Below, piece after piece: positions 25,892 through 35,298 of a stretch of 64,000 nucleotides of DNA (positions are counted from its first letter, which is position 1; each line of letters begins with the position of its first letter). The notes beneath the pieces were generated by a model. That model was given only the letters and a program-made list of their open reading frames with translations. It searched no databases and was not told the origin of the DNA. Made by a program: the position numbers and the translations under genes. The stretch spans positions 496,001-560,000 of the forward strand of contig JACJYN010000006.1 in the NCBI GenBank assembly GCA_020636095.1. Reading direction: 5' to 3'. The stretch is from Lewinellaceae bacterium. Its GTDB lineage: Bacteria > Bacteroidota > Bacteroidia > Chitinophagales > Saprospiraceae.

Positions 25892-26317
25892 ATGAGGATA
25901 TTCTCTTTTTTTGCGCTCCTACTCTTGTTGCTCTCTGCCTGTAAGGACAATGAAGACGCCCGTCAAACCCTGATCGGAAGCTGGAGTTATGATGCCCAGG
26001 CCATTCTTGATTCCCTGCGCATTCAGGAGCCTACCGAAAGTGAAATGGCCATGGTGCAGGGAGCGATGACCATCTACAAGGATGCGGTCTTTGATTTCAA
26101 AGAAGACGGAACGCTCATGGTTGTCACCAATGGTATCGAGCAGAGCGGAACCTGGGAGATGAGCAGCAACGGCAAACAGATGACCATCAACCTCAGCGGG
26201 CAGGGCCAACCCAACGATATTCTGGAACTCACTCATGAGCGGCTCATGTTGGCGCCTATTCCGGAAGCCGGCGTGTTCTACAAGCGCATTTTTGTTCCCG
26301 CCACCGGTTCCCGGTAA
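25892..26317 (+). CDS. Small lipocalin-like lipoprotein
   Basis: 141 residues from ATG 25892, preferred over an upstream in-frame ATG at 25862 because it begins a lipoprotein signal, MRIFSFFALLLLLLSAC, with Cys17 as the lipidation site and because the promoter box lies between the two. The mature part (LIGSWSYDAQAI, FDFKEDGTLMVVTNG, SGTWEMSSNGKQMTI, LTHERLMLAPI) has the strand pattern of small lipocalin-like proteins (lipocalin_4/DUF4923 type) widespread in Bacteroidota. Probably envelope-anchored; ligand unknown. It is monocistronic. Confidence 0.75.
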   Translation: MRIFSFFALLLLLLSACKDNEDARQTLIGSWSYDAQAILDSLRIQEPTESEMAMVQGAMTIYKDAVFDFKEDGTLMVVTNGIEQSGTWEMSSNGKQMTINLSGQGQPNDILELTHERLMLAPIPEAGVFYKRIFVPATGSR

Positions 26318-26498
26318 CAAGGCATGGTGCTGCGAATAGCAAACAGCTAAAGGCGAATGCGGCATCGTTGCGGAGGATTAATGTTAATCATTATATAATT
26401 CCCGCTTTACATGTACTTCACAAATAAGCCTGAAATTGAGGGGGTAATAGAATTCGGTTGCACTTACAACCAAATAAAACCATCTTATCAGGCTATAC

Positions 26499-27380
26499 AT
26501 GAAAAGGGAGCTCGATATTGTTATTTTATCCGATGTTCATTTAGGTACTTATGGCTGCCATGCTAAGGAGCTGCTCAATTACCTGAAGAGCATCCAAACC
26601 GGTATGCTTATTTTAAATGGCGACTTCATCGACATGTGGCAATTCCGGAAGCGTTATTTTCCCAAGGACCACATCCAGGTCATCCAGTACATCCTTAAAA
26701 TGGCTTCAAGAGGGGTTAAAGTCTATTACATAACCGGTAATCACGACGACGCACTGCGGCGCTACTCGGATTTTTCCGCCGGCAATATCCACCTCCGCGA
26801 TAAACTCATCCTGCAACTCGGGGGGAAGTCTTACTGGATCTTTCACGGAGATATCTTCGACCTGTTCATTCAGTACTCTCCTTTTATTTCCCGCCTGGGT
26901 GGTAAGGGGTACGATTGGCTGATTGTGCTCAATCGTTTCATCAATAATCTGCGGCAGGCAATGGGCTTGTCCCGGATGTCCTTCGCCAAAAAAATGAAGC
27001 ACAGGGTGAAGGAAGCCGTTAAATTCGTCAGCGATTTTGAAAAAACCGCTTTGAAACTGGCCGCCGAGGAAGACTACGACTACGTCATCTGCGGGCACAT
27101 TCACCGCCCACAGATGCGAACCGAAGAAGTACAGGGTAAACCGGTCACCTACCTCAACTCTGGGGATTGGGTGGAAAACCTGACCGCTCTGGAATACAAC
27201 TGGGAGCGTTGGTCGATCTACGAATACCACGAAGCAGATTATCAATACGTCAACCCCAAGCTGATGGTCAGAGATGCTCAGGAAGAAGAGGACAATGGAA
27301 TTACCGGCAACCCTAGTATAGAAGAGATATATCAACAAATCCTCGACAAGCCCGTAGGGGGCAAGGAGGTGGCTTCGTAA
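26499..27380 (+). CDS. Metallophosphoesterase, LpxH-like (UDP-2,3-diacylglucosamine diphosphatase family)
   Basis: 293 residues with all five motifs of the calcineurin-like fold: DVHLG (12-16), GDFIDMW, GNHDD, HGDIFD and GHIHRP. The spacing and the DxHLG, GDxxDxW and HGDxFD variants are those of UDP-2,3-diacylglucosamine hydrolases and their Bacteroidota relatives, which remove UMP during lipid A synthesis using two metal ions. Whether this copy is the true LpxH or a paralogue cannot be settled here. Likely a peripheral inner-membrane enzyme. It converges on the PIG-L gene across a hairpin terminator. Confidence 0.85.
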   Translation: MKRELDIVILSDVHLGTYGCHAKELLNYLKSIQTGMLILNGDFIDMWQFRKRYFPKDHIQVIQYILKMASRGVKVYYITGNHDDALRRYSDFSAGNIHLRDKLILQLGGKSYWIFHGDIFDLFIQYSPFISRLGGKGYDWLIVLNRFINNLRQAMGLSRMSFAKKMKHRVKEAVKFVSDFEKTALKLAAEEDYDYVICGHIHRPQMRTEEVQGKPVTYLNSGDWVENLTALEYNWERWSIYEYHEADYQYVNPKLMVRDAQEEEDNGITGNPSIEEIYQQILDKPVGGKEVAS

Positions 27381-27394
27381 TTTTTGAGTTCGTG

Positions 27395-27431
27395 AATTCG
27401 GGGTTCGTGGATTCATTGCGAACCCCGAATT
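27395..27431. terminator. Bidirectional hairpin between convergent genes
   Basis: A perfect 13-bp stem, AATTCGGGGTTCG at 27395-27407 and CGAACCCCGAATT at 27419-27431, with an 11-nt loop, lies in the 60-bp gap between the metallophosphoesterase and PIG-L genes. The T-runs are weak, so it is terminator-like by position and structure only. Confidence 0.55.
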
Positions 27432-27440
27432 GACGTCTCC

Positions 27441-29960
27441 TTACGGCCTCGGCTTCTTCCCGATTGAGATCATATTGGCAAATAAGCGGAACGCCCCGGG
27501 CACGCCGGCCGGCAATTCCCGGAACCAGCTATAGCCGGTATAGATATAATAACCTTCACCGTAGCGGGCTACGAGCAGGCCGCCATCGCGGGGCGGCTCT
27601 CCCGGGTCATTGCTGGAGAGGATGGGTTCGAACTGTTCCGCCCACTCGTTGGGGAAGTAGAGGCCCCTTTCCTGTATCCAGCCGTCAAAATCCGATTCCG
27701 TGATCTTGTTGGGCCAGTTCAGGATGGGGTGCTCGGGTTTCAGGAAGCGCACCGGAGCATTTTCCACCGTCACCCGGTCGCGGGAGATTTTCAATGGATA
27801 GGGGGCAAGATCTTCCATGGGTAGGGTCAGGCCGAAGTTCTTGTTGTATTGAACGATCAGCGTTCCCCCTTTTTTAACGTATTCAAAGAGGGCCGGCTGG
27901 AAAAAACGGGCCCGCTCCAGTCCGTTGTAAGCCCTTACCCCCAGGATGACGGCGTCAAAGCGCTGAAGGTTTTCCAGTGTGATATCCCCTTCCTTCAAAA
28001 GAGAGACATGATAGCCGATCTGTTCCAGGCTGGCGGGAATCTCATCGCCCAGGCCCATGATATAACCTATATCATTACCGGCTTTTTCCAGTTCTACCCG
28101 CGCCACCTTCGCGGATGCATCCCGCAGGATGGTTTGCACCGGTATGTGGTTGTAGTCAATCCGGGTCAGTTTCCGGCTGTAGCCCTGGCCTTCCACCTTG
28201 GCCAAAGGGACGATGAAATTTTCGTCCTGTTGCCGGGGCGGAGAGAGTTGAAAACGCAGGGTTTTTTCCTCGCCTTTGAGGTTCAACTCGAAGTCGATGG
28301 ACGCCGGTTTTACCGACCATCCTGCACTGTGGCATAGTTCCAGCGTTCCGGATACATTTGCTTTGCCCGACTTGACGACGACCTCAACGGTTTGGGGCTC
28401 GTCGTGCCCAAAAACATAAACCGGTTCGGCCGTCTCCACAAATACCGGCGGCGTAATTTCAAAAGGTTGAAACACCTCTCCTTTTACCGGGTCTTCGTAC
28501 TTGTACACCACTTCTTTTTGCAGGGTGAACGGGCGCCCGGCTACCATCAGGTCAAACTGGACGCGGAAGGCTTTGGGGGTTTCCGGCAAACCGCGCAGGC
28601 GTTGGTCGGCAACCGTATACCGCCCCTCTTCCCATGGGTCCTTCAGCCAGTAGGGGCTGGTCATTTCCATATCCAAAGGCAGGGTAACCGTTTTAAACAA
28701 TTTCTGGCCTTCGTTGTAGTCGAGGGCCAGAGAAAGCGTGGTGTCCAGGCCCGCCGGAAGAATGCTAACCGATTGTAAGCGAACCGGTATCCGGGAGCGG
28801 TTGATGGCTTCGATATTCAATTCGACTGCTTCCCCGGAGGTGGCGGAAGACTCGCCGGCAGCTGCTTCCAGGTATAAGCCCAGGCAGGCCTGGATGACCT
28901 CTTTGATTTCCTGCTGTTTCATCTTTTTCCAGAACCCGTCGGGTAAGGCTTCGATCAGGGTTAGGGCTTCCATCAGTTGAGGCACGCTGGCGCCGGGGTT
29001 GGTAAACTGAAAAGAAGCTTCTACTTCCGACAGGATTTTACCGATGGGCGCTCCACCCTCGATCCTGCTCCAGGTAGTGTTGATGCCGGCAAAGAGATTT
29101 TCCTTGTCGGCAGGCATTTCTCCTTTCAGCAGTTGGAGGTACTCCATCTGGGAACCACGCGTGCCTGCATCGCCAAAGCCCTGGGCTTTATGCATACTTC
29201 TGGCGGCGGCCGCAATTTCGGTGTTGGACTTGCCCAAAACGGGGTAGTACACCCCCACATCGAGGCTCAGCATTTTAGACTTGTCCGCTTTTTCAAAATT
29301 TTCCTGGCTGCCGTAAAACCACCAGGAAGTATTAAAAAACAACCTTTTGGGTTGCCAGGTGTCGACGTATTCCAGTTGCTCCGGGAAGGCGTTTTTATCG
29401 GTGGCCAGTTCAAAGGCTTCGTAAGACAGCATGGCCGAGGTCGTATGGTGGCCGTGGGTGCGGCCTGCCGATTCATGGTCGAAACGGTTGATGATAATGT
29501 CGGGCCGCCATTTGCGGATCGCCCAAACCACATCGGACAGGGCTTCATCGTGCCCCCAGATTTCCAGGGTTTCCTCCGGGTTTTTGGAATAGCCGAAATC
29601 GTTGGCGCGGCTGAACATCTGGTTGCCGCCGTCGATGCGGCGGGCGGCCAGCAGTTCCTGGGTTCGGATCACACCCAGCAACTCTTCAATTTCAGGGCCG
29701 ATTTCGTTCTGGCCGCCATCGCCCCGGGTCATGGCCAGATAGGTGGTGATGGCGTTCACATCGTTGGAGAGGTAGGAAATCAGCCGTTGGTTTTCATCAT
29801 CAGGGTGGGCGGCAACGTAGAGAGCCGAGCCCAGAAAATTGAGCTTCTGAATGGCCTTATAGGTTTCTGCGGAGGTCCATTTCCGGGGCGCCTGAGCCGG
29901 CAGCTGAAAGCTGGTAGAAATAACAAGGCCGAGTAAGAGCAGGTGTCTCCAGTTGATCAT
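27441..29960 (-). CDS. Secreted PIG-L/LmbE-family deacetylase with C-terminal glutamine amidotransferase-like domain
   Basis: 839 residues from the ATG at 29960, which starts a signal peptide (MINWRHLLLLGLVISTSFQLPAQ); an in-frame ATG 114 bp upstream would bury it. Residues about 45-270 are the PIG-L domain: AHPDDE (51-56) provides the zinc-binding residues, followed by TRGDGGQNEIG and later RTHGHHTTSA. The middle is beta-rich. The C-terminal ~200 residues (FDAVILGVRAYNGL, YVKKGGTLIVQYNKNFGL) resemble the ThuA/GATase-like fold seen in the same family. PIG-L enzymes remove N-acetyl groups from GlcNAc-type sugars with Zn; the substrate here is probably an extracellular glycan or glycoconjugate. 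Periplasmic or outer-membrane location is inferred. Confidence 0.88.
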   Translation of the reverse strand: MINWRHLLLLGLVISTSFQLPAQAPRKWTSAETYKAIQKLNFLGSALYVAAHPDDENQRLISYLSNDVNAITTYLAMTRGDGGQNEIGPEIEELLGVIRTQELLAARRIDGGNQMFSRANDFGYSKNPEETLEIWGHDEALSDVVWAIRKWRPDIIINRFDHESAGRTHGHHTTSAMLSYEAFELATDKNAFPEQLEYVDTWQPKRLFFNTSWWFYGSQENFEKADKSKMLSLDVGVYYPVLGKSNTEIAAAARSMHKAQGFGDAGTRGSQMEYLQLLKGEMPADKENLFAGINTTWSRIEGGAPIGKILSEVEASFQFTNPGASVPQLMEALTLIEALPDGFWKKMKQQEIKEVIQACLGLYLEAAAGESSATSGEAVELNIEAINRSRIPVRLQSVSILPAGLDTTLSLALDYNEGQKLFKTVTLPLDMEMTSPYWLKDPWEEGRYTVADQRLRGLPETPKAFRVQFDLMVAGRPFTLQKEVVYKYEDPVKGEVFQPFEITPPVFVETAEPVYVFGHDEPQTVEVVVKSGKANVSGTLELCHSAGWSVKPASIDFELNLKGEEKTLRFQLSPPRQQDENFIVPLAKVEGQGYSRKLTRIDYNHIPVQTILRDASAKVARVELEKAGNDIGYIMGLGDEIPASLEQIGYHVSLLKEGDITLENLQRFDAVILGVRAYNGLERARFFQPALFEYVKKGGTLIVQYNKNFGLTLPMEDLAPYPLKISRDRVTVENAPVRFLKPEHPILNWPNKITESDFDGWIQERGLYFPNEWAEQFEPILSSNDPGEPPRDGGLLVARYGEGYYIYTGYSWFRELPAGVPGAFRLFANMISIGKKPRP

Positions 29961-30125
29961 AAGCTTGAATTCTTTTTTCTTAGTTGAAGGCATAAATATA
30001 GAAAGGAATAAAAAAGAGAATGGTTGAGAAGGGAGCAATGCGAACAACAAATAAGCTGTAAAAACAGAAGTCACCCTGAAATTCAGGATGACCTCTGCCG
30101 GCCCGGAAGCCGTTGGCCTGATTTA

Positions 30126-30287
30126 GCACTTGTCCAAAATTCAACAATCGGCCTGCAAATGGCCCTTTTTCGCTTCTATTTCGTTACGGAACCAGGCTTG
30201 ATAGCGCTGCCATCATCCTGAACCCGCGCCTCAATCTAAGCAAAAAATGAACTGTTTTCGGCTCGAAGGCCGAAATTTGGACAAGCT
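30126..30287. repeat. Degenerate inverted-repeat element upstream of the PIG-L gene
   Basis: GCACTTGTCCAAAATT (30126-30141) and AATTTGGACAAGCTC (30273-30287) form an imperfect inverted repeat around a sequence with further small palindromes. The 334-bp stretch 29961-30294 contains no credible gene. A hairpin near 30069-30091 (TCACCCTGAA / TTCAGGATGA) followed on the minus strand by TTTTT could end the 30834 gene. Confidence 0.35.
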
Positions 30288-30294
30288 CTTAGCG

Positions 30295-30834
30295 CTATTG
30301 ATTAAGGCTGGCTATCAGGTCGGTGTAGGACTGTTGGGCGCTGGCTACCGCTTGCTTAGCGGCGTCCACCTTACCCGTCCAGGTCGTAACATTTTCCCCG
30401 GCAGTGCTTATGAGGCCTTTCAGGCTATCAATGGTGCCCTGCACGTCGCCGGGAAGTTTGCCGCTGGACAGGCCGTCCTTGAGAGCGGTCAGTTTTTCAC
30501 CTTCCGATTGCCATTTAGTGACAAATTCGAAAGCCTGCTGGGCCAGGGTTCCCAGGTCGCCCATCTGGGCCTGAGTAGCCTGCTTCAGAATGTTCAGCTT
30601 GCCGGTTTGCTCTTCGTTAAGCGTGGCGGCCACTTCTTCGGAAGGGTTCATGCTTGCCAAAGCGGATTTGGCCATCTCCTGAGCCTGGGTAATCTGGTCT
30701 ACGGCGCCCGTAACCTGGCTTGTGGTGGATTCCCAATCGGAAGAAAGCGTTTCAATAGCTTCTTTATACTTTCCGACATTGCTGCAGGAAGTGAGGACGA
30801 AAGCCACAATAGCAAAAAGGAATAGTTTGCGCAT
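30295..30834 (-). CDS. Small helical lipoprotein of unknown function
   Basis: 179 residues from the ATG at 30834, which begins a lipoprotein signal MRKLFLFAIVAFVLTSC with Cys as the lipid site; the longer in-frame start at 30957 has no signal and reads through the leader. The mature part is almost entirely helical, rich in Ala, Gln, Lys and Thr with heptad-like spacing (EAIETLSSDWESTTSQV), suggesting a coiled coil. No domain is recognised. Divergent from the GH57 gene. Confidence 0.7.
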   Translation of the reverse strand: MRKLFLFAIVAFVLTSCSNVGKYKEAIETLSSDWESTTSQVTGAVDQITQAQEMAKSALASMNPSEEVAATLNEEQTGKLNILKQATQAQMGDLGTLAQQAFEFVTKWQSEGEKLTALKDGLSSGKLPGDVQGTIDSLKGLISTAGENVTTWTGKVDAAKQAVASAQQSYTDLIASLNQ

Positions 30835-30993
30835 TTTAATAATTTTTAGTTTAAAGTAAGTTAACTCGCCCTCCTTTAACGCTGAACCGGCCGTCTTTCT
30901 TATGTACATTCCTAAGGAAGTCAGGAAGAATCCAAAGAAAATAATCTGGTAAATCAAAACAAGCCTCTATTTTTTCCGGTTCAAATGCTTATC

Positions 30994-31014
30994 TTAGTGT
31001 ATATATTACACTAA
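30994..31014. promoter_or_regulatory. Palindrome, possible operator
   Basis: TTAGTGTA at 30994-31001 and TACACTAA at 31007-31014 form a perfect 8-bp dyad around TATAT, 85 bp before the ATG of the GH57 gene in the divergent region with the 30834 lipoprotein. The size and symmetry fit a repressor operator; the binding protein is unknown. Confidence 0.35.
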
Positions 31015-31098
31015 TTTGGGAGCTATACGTTTTTTAAATCATTGAGGACGAACTTCTTACGAAAGAATAGCCTTAACAATAAGATCAAAATAAAACTT

Positions 31099-33507
31099 AT
31101 GAGTAAAGCGAATAAATTCGTTTGTATTCACGGTCATTTTTACCAGCCTCCCCGGGAGAATGCCTGGCTGGAGTCCGTTGAGAAACAAGACTCGGCGGCT
31201 CCTTTCCACGACTGGAACGAGCGCATCAATTTCGAATGTTATGCGCCCAACACGGCGGCCCGTATCCTGGATAAGGAAGACAATATAGTAGGCATCATCA
31301 ACAATTATTCACGGATCAGCTTCAATTTTGGCCCGACGCTGCTGTCCTGGATGGAGAAAAGTGACCCCGAGGCCTACCAGGGTATTCTCGATGCCGACAA
31401 ACAAAGCCAGGAGCGCTTTGGCGGCCATGGATCCGCGTTGGCGCAGGTACACAGCCACCTCATTCTGCCTTTGTGCAACCGCCGGGATAAGGAAGCCCAG
31501 GTGAAGTGGGGAATAGAGGATTTTAGATACCGCTTTGGCAGGCAGCCGGAAGGCATCTGGCTGGCGGAAACGGCTGCCGATACGGAGACCCTGGAGGTAC
31601 TTGCCGAAAATGATATCAAGTTTACCATTTTGGCGCCCCGGCAGGCCAAGGCTTTCCGTAAGATTGGCTCTGAAGAGTGGCTGGGTTTCGGAGACGGTGG
31701 CGTCGATACCCGGCGCCCTTACCAATGCCGCCTGCCGTCGGGCCGCACTATCGTGCTGTTTTTCTATCATGGAGGCATTGCCCAGGGGGTTGCTTTCGAA
31801 GGCTTGCTCAACAACGGCAGCTATTTTGCCAGCCGCTTCACCAAGGCGTTCGACGCCAACGAGGAGCCCCAACTGGTGCATATCGCCACCGATGGCGAGA
31901 GCTATGGCCACCACCACCGGCACGGTGAAATGGCGCTGGCTTCCTGCCTGAAAAACATTGAGGACAGTGGGCAAGTGTCCATTACCAATTATGGCCAGTA
32001 TCTGGAAAAGTTCCCTCCTGAATACGAAGCCCAGATTCACGAGAACAGCTCCTGGAGTTGTGTGCATGGCGTGGAACGCTGGCGCTCCAATTGCGGCTGC
32101 AATTCAGGGGGCCGCCCGGGCTGGAACCAGGAGTGGCGCAAACCCCTGCGCGAAGCCCTGGATTGGCTGAGAGACGAACTGATCCCCCTGTATGAAAAGG
32201 AGGGAGCGAAGCTCCTGAAGGATGTATGGGCTGCGCGGGAGGATTACATTCACGTGCTGCTGGCCCGTTCTGAAAGGTCGATCAACGCCTTTTTGGAACG
32301 AAATGCCAAAAAAGAGCTCAAGGAGGAAGAAAAGATCAAGTTGCTTCGCCTTATGGAAATGCAACGGCACGCCATGCTGATGTATACCAGTTGCGGCTGG
32401 TTCTTTGACGAAATATCGGGGCTTGAGACCAACCAGATTCTGCAGTACGCCAACCGGGCCATTCACTACGCCTTCAATGTGGCGGATGCCGACCTGCACA
32501 GTGAATTTGTCAAACGGCTGGAAAAAGCGCCCAGCAACGCATACGAAAACGGAGCGACCAGCTACAAAAAGTTTGTATTGCCTGCTCAGGTAGACCTGGT
32601 ACGGGTAGGTATGCACTACGCCGTGTCCTCCATCTTTGAGGAATATCCGGAACACCTCGAATTCTTCAACTACATTGCCGAAAGCGAAGCCTATTACCGC
32701 CTCTCCGCCGGCACACACCGCCTGGCGGTGGGCAAGGCCATCGTCAAGTCTAAAGCGACCCTTTCCGAACGGCAGCTTGGCTTCGCCGTGCTCTATCTCG
32801 GCCAGCACCACATCATAGGCAATATTCTGCTGGATATGGACAGAGCAATCTTCGACGAGATGGCCGTCAAAATCCGGGATGCCTTTCGGGATACCAACCT
32901 GGGAGAGGTCATCGGCATCATGCAGCAGTATTTTGGCCAGGAAAAGTATACCATTCAGGAGTTGTTCCGGGATGAAAAAAGGAAGATTCTTGGCGAGATC
33001 ACCAGGAAAAGCCTCGACCAGATGGAGAACGAGATGCGCTCCATCTACAACGACCACTACCAGCTGATGCGGGGCATTGCCATCAGCGATATTCCCGTAC
33101 CCGATTTTTATCGCAGCGCCGTGGAGTTTGTCGTCAACCGGGATTTGCTTCGCCAATTTGAAAACGGCAGCCTCAACATCCGGGAGCTTCGCCGCCTGTA
33201 TGCGGAATTCCGCCGCTGGAACATCCGGCTGACCAACGAGCAGACTTTTAAACTCGCGGTCAGCGAGCGGGTCTTCAATGAAATCGAGCAACTGGATACG
33301 AACCAGGCCGACCTGGAGCGCCTGCAAACCCTGATCACCATTCTGGAGATGCTGGAATCGCTCAATTTCACCCTCGACTTCTGGCGTAGCCAGAATTCCT
33401 ATTATTCTATGCTCAGCGGATACCATAAAGGGGAATGGGTCTTTGCCAGCGAGGAATGGAAAGAGGCTTTTTTGAAGTTGGGGCAGTTATTGAAGGTGAG
33501 GGTGTGA
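31099..33507 (+). CDS. Glycoside hydrolase family 57-type protein with DUF3536 domain
   Basis: 802 residues from ATG 31099 (MSKANKFVCIHGHFYQPPREN); an in-frame ATG at 31042 adds a Lys/Asn-rich tail unlikely to be translated. The N-terminal ~330 residues are GH57-like: HGHFYQPPREN, FNFGPTLLSWM, EGIWLAETAAD containing the position of the family's catalytic Glu, and VHIATDGESYGHHH where the acid residue sits. The C-terminal half (from about 380) corresponds to DUF3536, which accompanies this GH57 subgroup. GH57 enzymes act on alpha-glucans by a retaining mechanism; the substrate for the DUF3536 group is not established to my knowledge. There is no signal peptide, so it is cytoplasmic, perhaps acting on glycogen. 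The GNAT-nitrilase gene follows after 76 bp. Confidence 0.85.
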   Translation: MSKANKFVCIHGHFYQPPRENAWLESVEKQDSAAPFHDWNERINFECYAPNTAARILDKEDNIVGIINNYSRISFNFGPTLLSWMEKSDPEAYQGILDADKQSQERFGGHGSALAQVHSHLILPLCNRRDKEAQVKWGIEDFRYRFGRQPEGIWLAETAADTETLEVLAENDIKFTILAPRQAKAFRKIGSEEWLGFGDGGVDTRRPYQCRLPSGRTIVLFFYHGGIAQGVAFEGLLNNGSYFASRFTKAFDANEEPQLVHIATDGESYGHHHRHGEMALASCLKNIEDSGQVSITNYGQYLEKFPPEYEAQIHENSSWSCVHGVERWRSNCGCNSGGRPGWNQEWRKPLREALDWLRDELIPLYEKEGAKLLKDVWAAREDYIHVLLARSERSINAFLERNAKKELKEEEKIKLLRLMEMQRHAMLMYTSCGWFFDEISGLETNQILQYANRAIHYAFNVADADLHSEFVKRLEKAPSNAYENGATSYKKFVLPAQVDLVRVGMHYAVSSIFEEYPEHLEFFNYIAESEAYYRLSAGTHRLAVGKAIVKSKATLSERQLGFAVLYLGQHHIIGNILLDMDRAIFDEMAVKIRDAFRDTNLGEVIGIMQQYFGQEKYTIQELFRDEKRKILGEITRKSLDQMENEMRSIYNDHYQLMRGIAISDIPVPDFYRSAVEFVVNRDLLRQFENGSLNIRELRRLYAEFRRWNIRLTNEQTFKLAVSERVFNEIEQLDTNQADLERLQTLITILEMLESLNFTLDFWRSQNSYYSMLSGYHKGEWVFASEEWKEAFLKLGQLLKVRV

Positions 33508-33583
33508 GATATTGTTATATTGCTAAATGGATGGACACCCCTCCGGCACAGCCCTATAACCCTATAACCACACCACGATCGCC

Positions 33584-35107
33584 ATGCCAAAAGATATTCA
33601 AAAAATCGAACTGCGCAACCTCGAGTTGAGCGATTATGTAGAGCTGAAGGAATCCATGATCGAAGCCTACAGCGATTGGGAAGAACCGCAGTGGACCGAG
33701 GAGCAAATCCGAACGCTGCTGGAGAAGTTTCCCGAGGGGCAGTTGGTCATGCTGGCGGATGGCAAGGTGGTGGGGAGTGCACTGTCCCTTATCATCAATT
33801 ATTCGGATTTTGACGAGAACCACTCCTACCTGGCCATCACCGGCAATTACACCTTCGATACCCACGACCCGGAGGGCGACGTGCTGTACGGCATCGATGT
33901 ATTTATCCATCCCGGTTACCGGGGCCTTCGGCTGGGGCGCCGCCTGTACGATGCCCGTAAGGACCTGTGCGAGAAGCTCAACCTCAAAGGCATTATCTTT
34001 GGCGGCCGCATCCCCAATTATCAGAAATACGCGGAGGAGCTCTCTCCGCGTGAGTATATTCGCAGCGTGCGCCGCAAGGAGATATTCGACCCGGTCCTCT
34101 CTTTTCAACTGAGTAATGATTTTCACGCAAAAAAAGTGCTGAAAGGCTATTTACCGGATGACGAAAGCTCGCTGGAATACGCGGTGCTGCTGGAGTGGGA
34201 CAATATCTACTACCAGAAGCCGCAGAAAGTAGTTGACCTGCCCAAGCAGGTGGCGCGGGTGGGCCTGATGCAGTGGCAGATGCGCCCGTTCAGCGGCCTG
34301 GAGGCTCTTTTTGAGCAAGTGGAGTTTTTTGTGGATGCTGTTTCCGGTTATCAAACGGATTTTGTGCTCTTTCCCGAGCTGTTCAACGCACCCCTGCTGG
34401 CTGGTTTAGACAACCTGCCGGAGGCAGAAGCCATCCGCGGCCTGGCCGAATTTACGGAACCGGTCCGCGACAAACTCCGGGAATTTGCCATTTCCTATAA
34501 TATCAATATCATTGGAGGGAGCATGCCGTTCATTCGGGAAGGCATGCTGGTCAATATCGGTTTTTTGTGCCGCCGGGATGGCACCACCGCATCTTACGAG
34601 AAGCTGCACATCACTCCTAATGAAGCCAGCTACTGGGGCATGAGGGGCGGCAGCCAGCTGGCCGCCTTTGACACCGATTGCGGGAAAATCGGTATTCTGA
34701 TCGGTTACGATGTCGAATTTCCGGAGCTGTCACGCCTGCTGGCCGAGGAAGGGATGCAGATTCTGTTCGTACCTTTCCATACCAATACGCAGAACGAATT
34801 TACCCGCATTCAGCTCTGCGCCAAAGCCCGCGCCATCGAGAATGAGTGCTACGTCGCCATCGCCGGCAGCGTAGGTAACCTGCCCCGGGTGAGTAATATG
34901 GACACTCAGGTGGCCCAATCCGGCGTGTTCACGCCCGCCGACTTTGCCTTTCCCGGCAACGGCGTCCTGGCCGAAGCGCCGCCCAATGCGGAAACCACAC
35001 TGGTGGCTGAACTCGACCTGGCCCTGCTCAAGCAACTGCATACGTACGGCAGCCTCAGAAACCTCAAAGGCCGGCGCACGGACTTGTTTGAGTTGAGGAG
35101 GAAGTAG
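33584..35107 (+). CDS. GNAT acetyltransferase - nitrilase superfamily fusion
   Basis: 507 residues. Residues about 8-190 are a GNAT (RimI-like) domain, with the acetyl-CoA loop HPGYRGLRLGRRLYD (109-123). Residues about 224-500 are a carbon-nitrogen hydrolase domain: the Glu in FPELF (E265), the Lys in YEKLHITP (K340), and the region of the nucleophile, ILIGYDVEFPE (371-381). The family normally has Cys in the fourth position of this motif (ICYD); here it is Gly374, coded GGT at 34703-34705, one base from TGT. Without the Cys the amidase half should not catalyse hydrolysis. The fusion is a known Bacteroidota arrangement related to Rim1-type nitrilases; substrate unknown. The codon starts at ATG 33584; upstream is the GH57 gene. 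Confidence 0.85.
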   Translation: MPKDIQKIELRNLELSDYVELKESMIEAYSDWEEPQWTEEQIRTLLEKFPEGQLVMLADGKVVGSALSLIINYSDFDENHSYLAITGNYTFDTHDPEGDVLYGIDVFIHPGYRGLRLGRRLYDARKDLCEKLNLKGIIFGGRIPNYQKYAEELSPREYIRSVRRKEIFDPVLSFQLSNDFHAKKVLKGYLPDDESSLEYAVLLEWDNIYYQKPQKVVDLPKQVARVGLMQWQMRPFSGLEALFEQVEFFVDAVSGYQTDFVLFPELFNAPLLAGLDNLPEAEAIRGLAEFTEPVRDKLREFAISYNINIIGGSMPFIREGMLVNIGFLCRRDGTTASYEKLHITPNEASYWGMRGGSQLAAFDTDCGKIGILIGYDVEFPELSRLLAEEGMQILFVPFHTNTQNEFTRIQLCAKARAIENECYVAIAGSVGNLPRVSNMDTQVAQSGVFTPADFAFPGNGVLAEAPPNAETTLVAELDLALLKQLHTYGSLRNLKGRRTDLFELRRK

Positions 35108-35196
35108 GGGAGAGGGGGGCGGAATTCGGAGTCAGGAATTCGATTGCTTCGGCGAACATCGAAAAATCGTATCTTCCCACCTTACACCCACAACAG

Positions 35197-35298
35197 ATGA
35201 TTCTACAATTTCATACGCCGCCACCCCCGTTGGGTAATCTCGTAGCTTTTTTTACCTACTACAAAGGTTACCAGCCCGCCCAGTGCCTCGGGCATTAA
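35197..35298 (+). pseudogene. Truncated AraC-type regulator (N-terminal stub)
   Basis: The 33 codons from ATG 35197 read MILQFHTPPPPLGNLVAFFT and then YYKGYQPAQC. This resembles the N-terminus of AraC-type regulators with a DUF6597-like sensor domain (proline-rich start, then a YxxGYxP stretch). The homology ends at about 35281, where an IS630-like MITE begins and supplies the stop codon. The rest of the gene is missing from the window, so this is a remnant. Confidence 0.55.
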
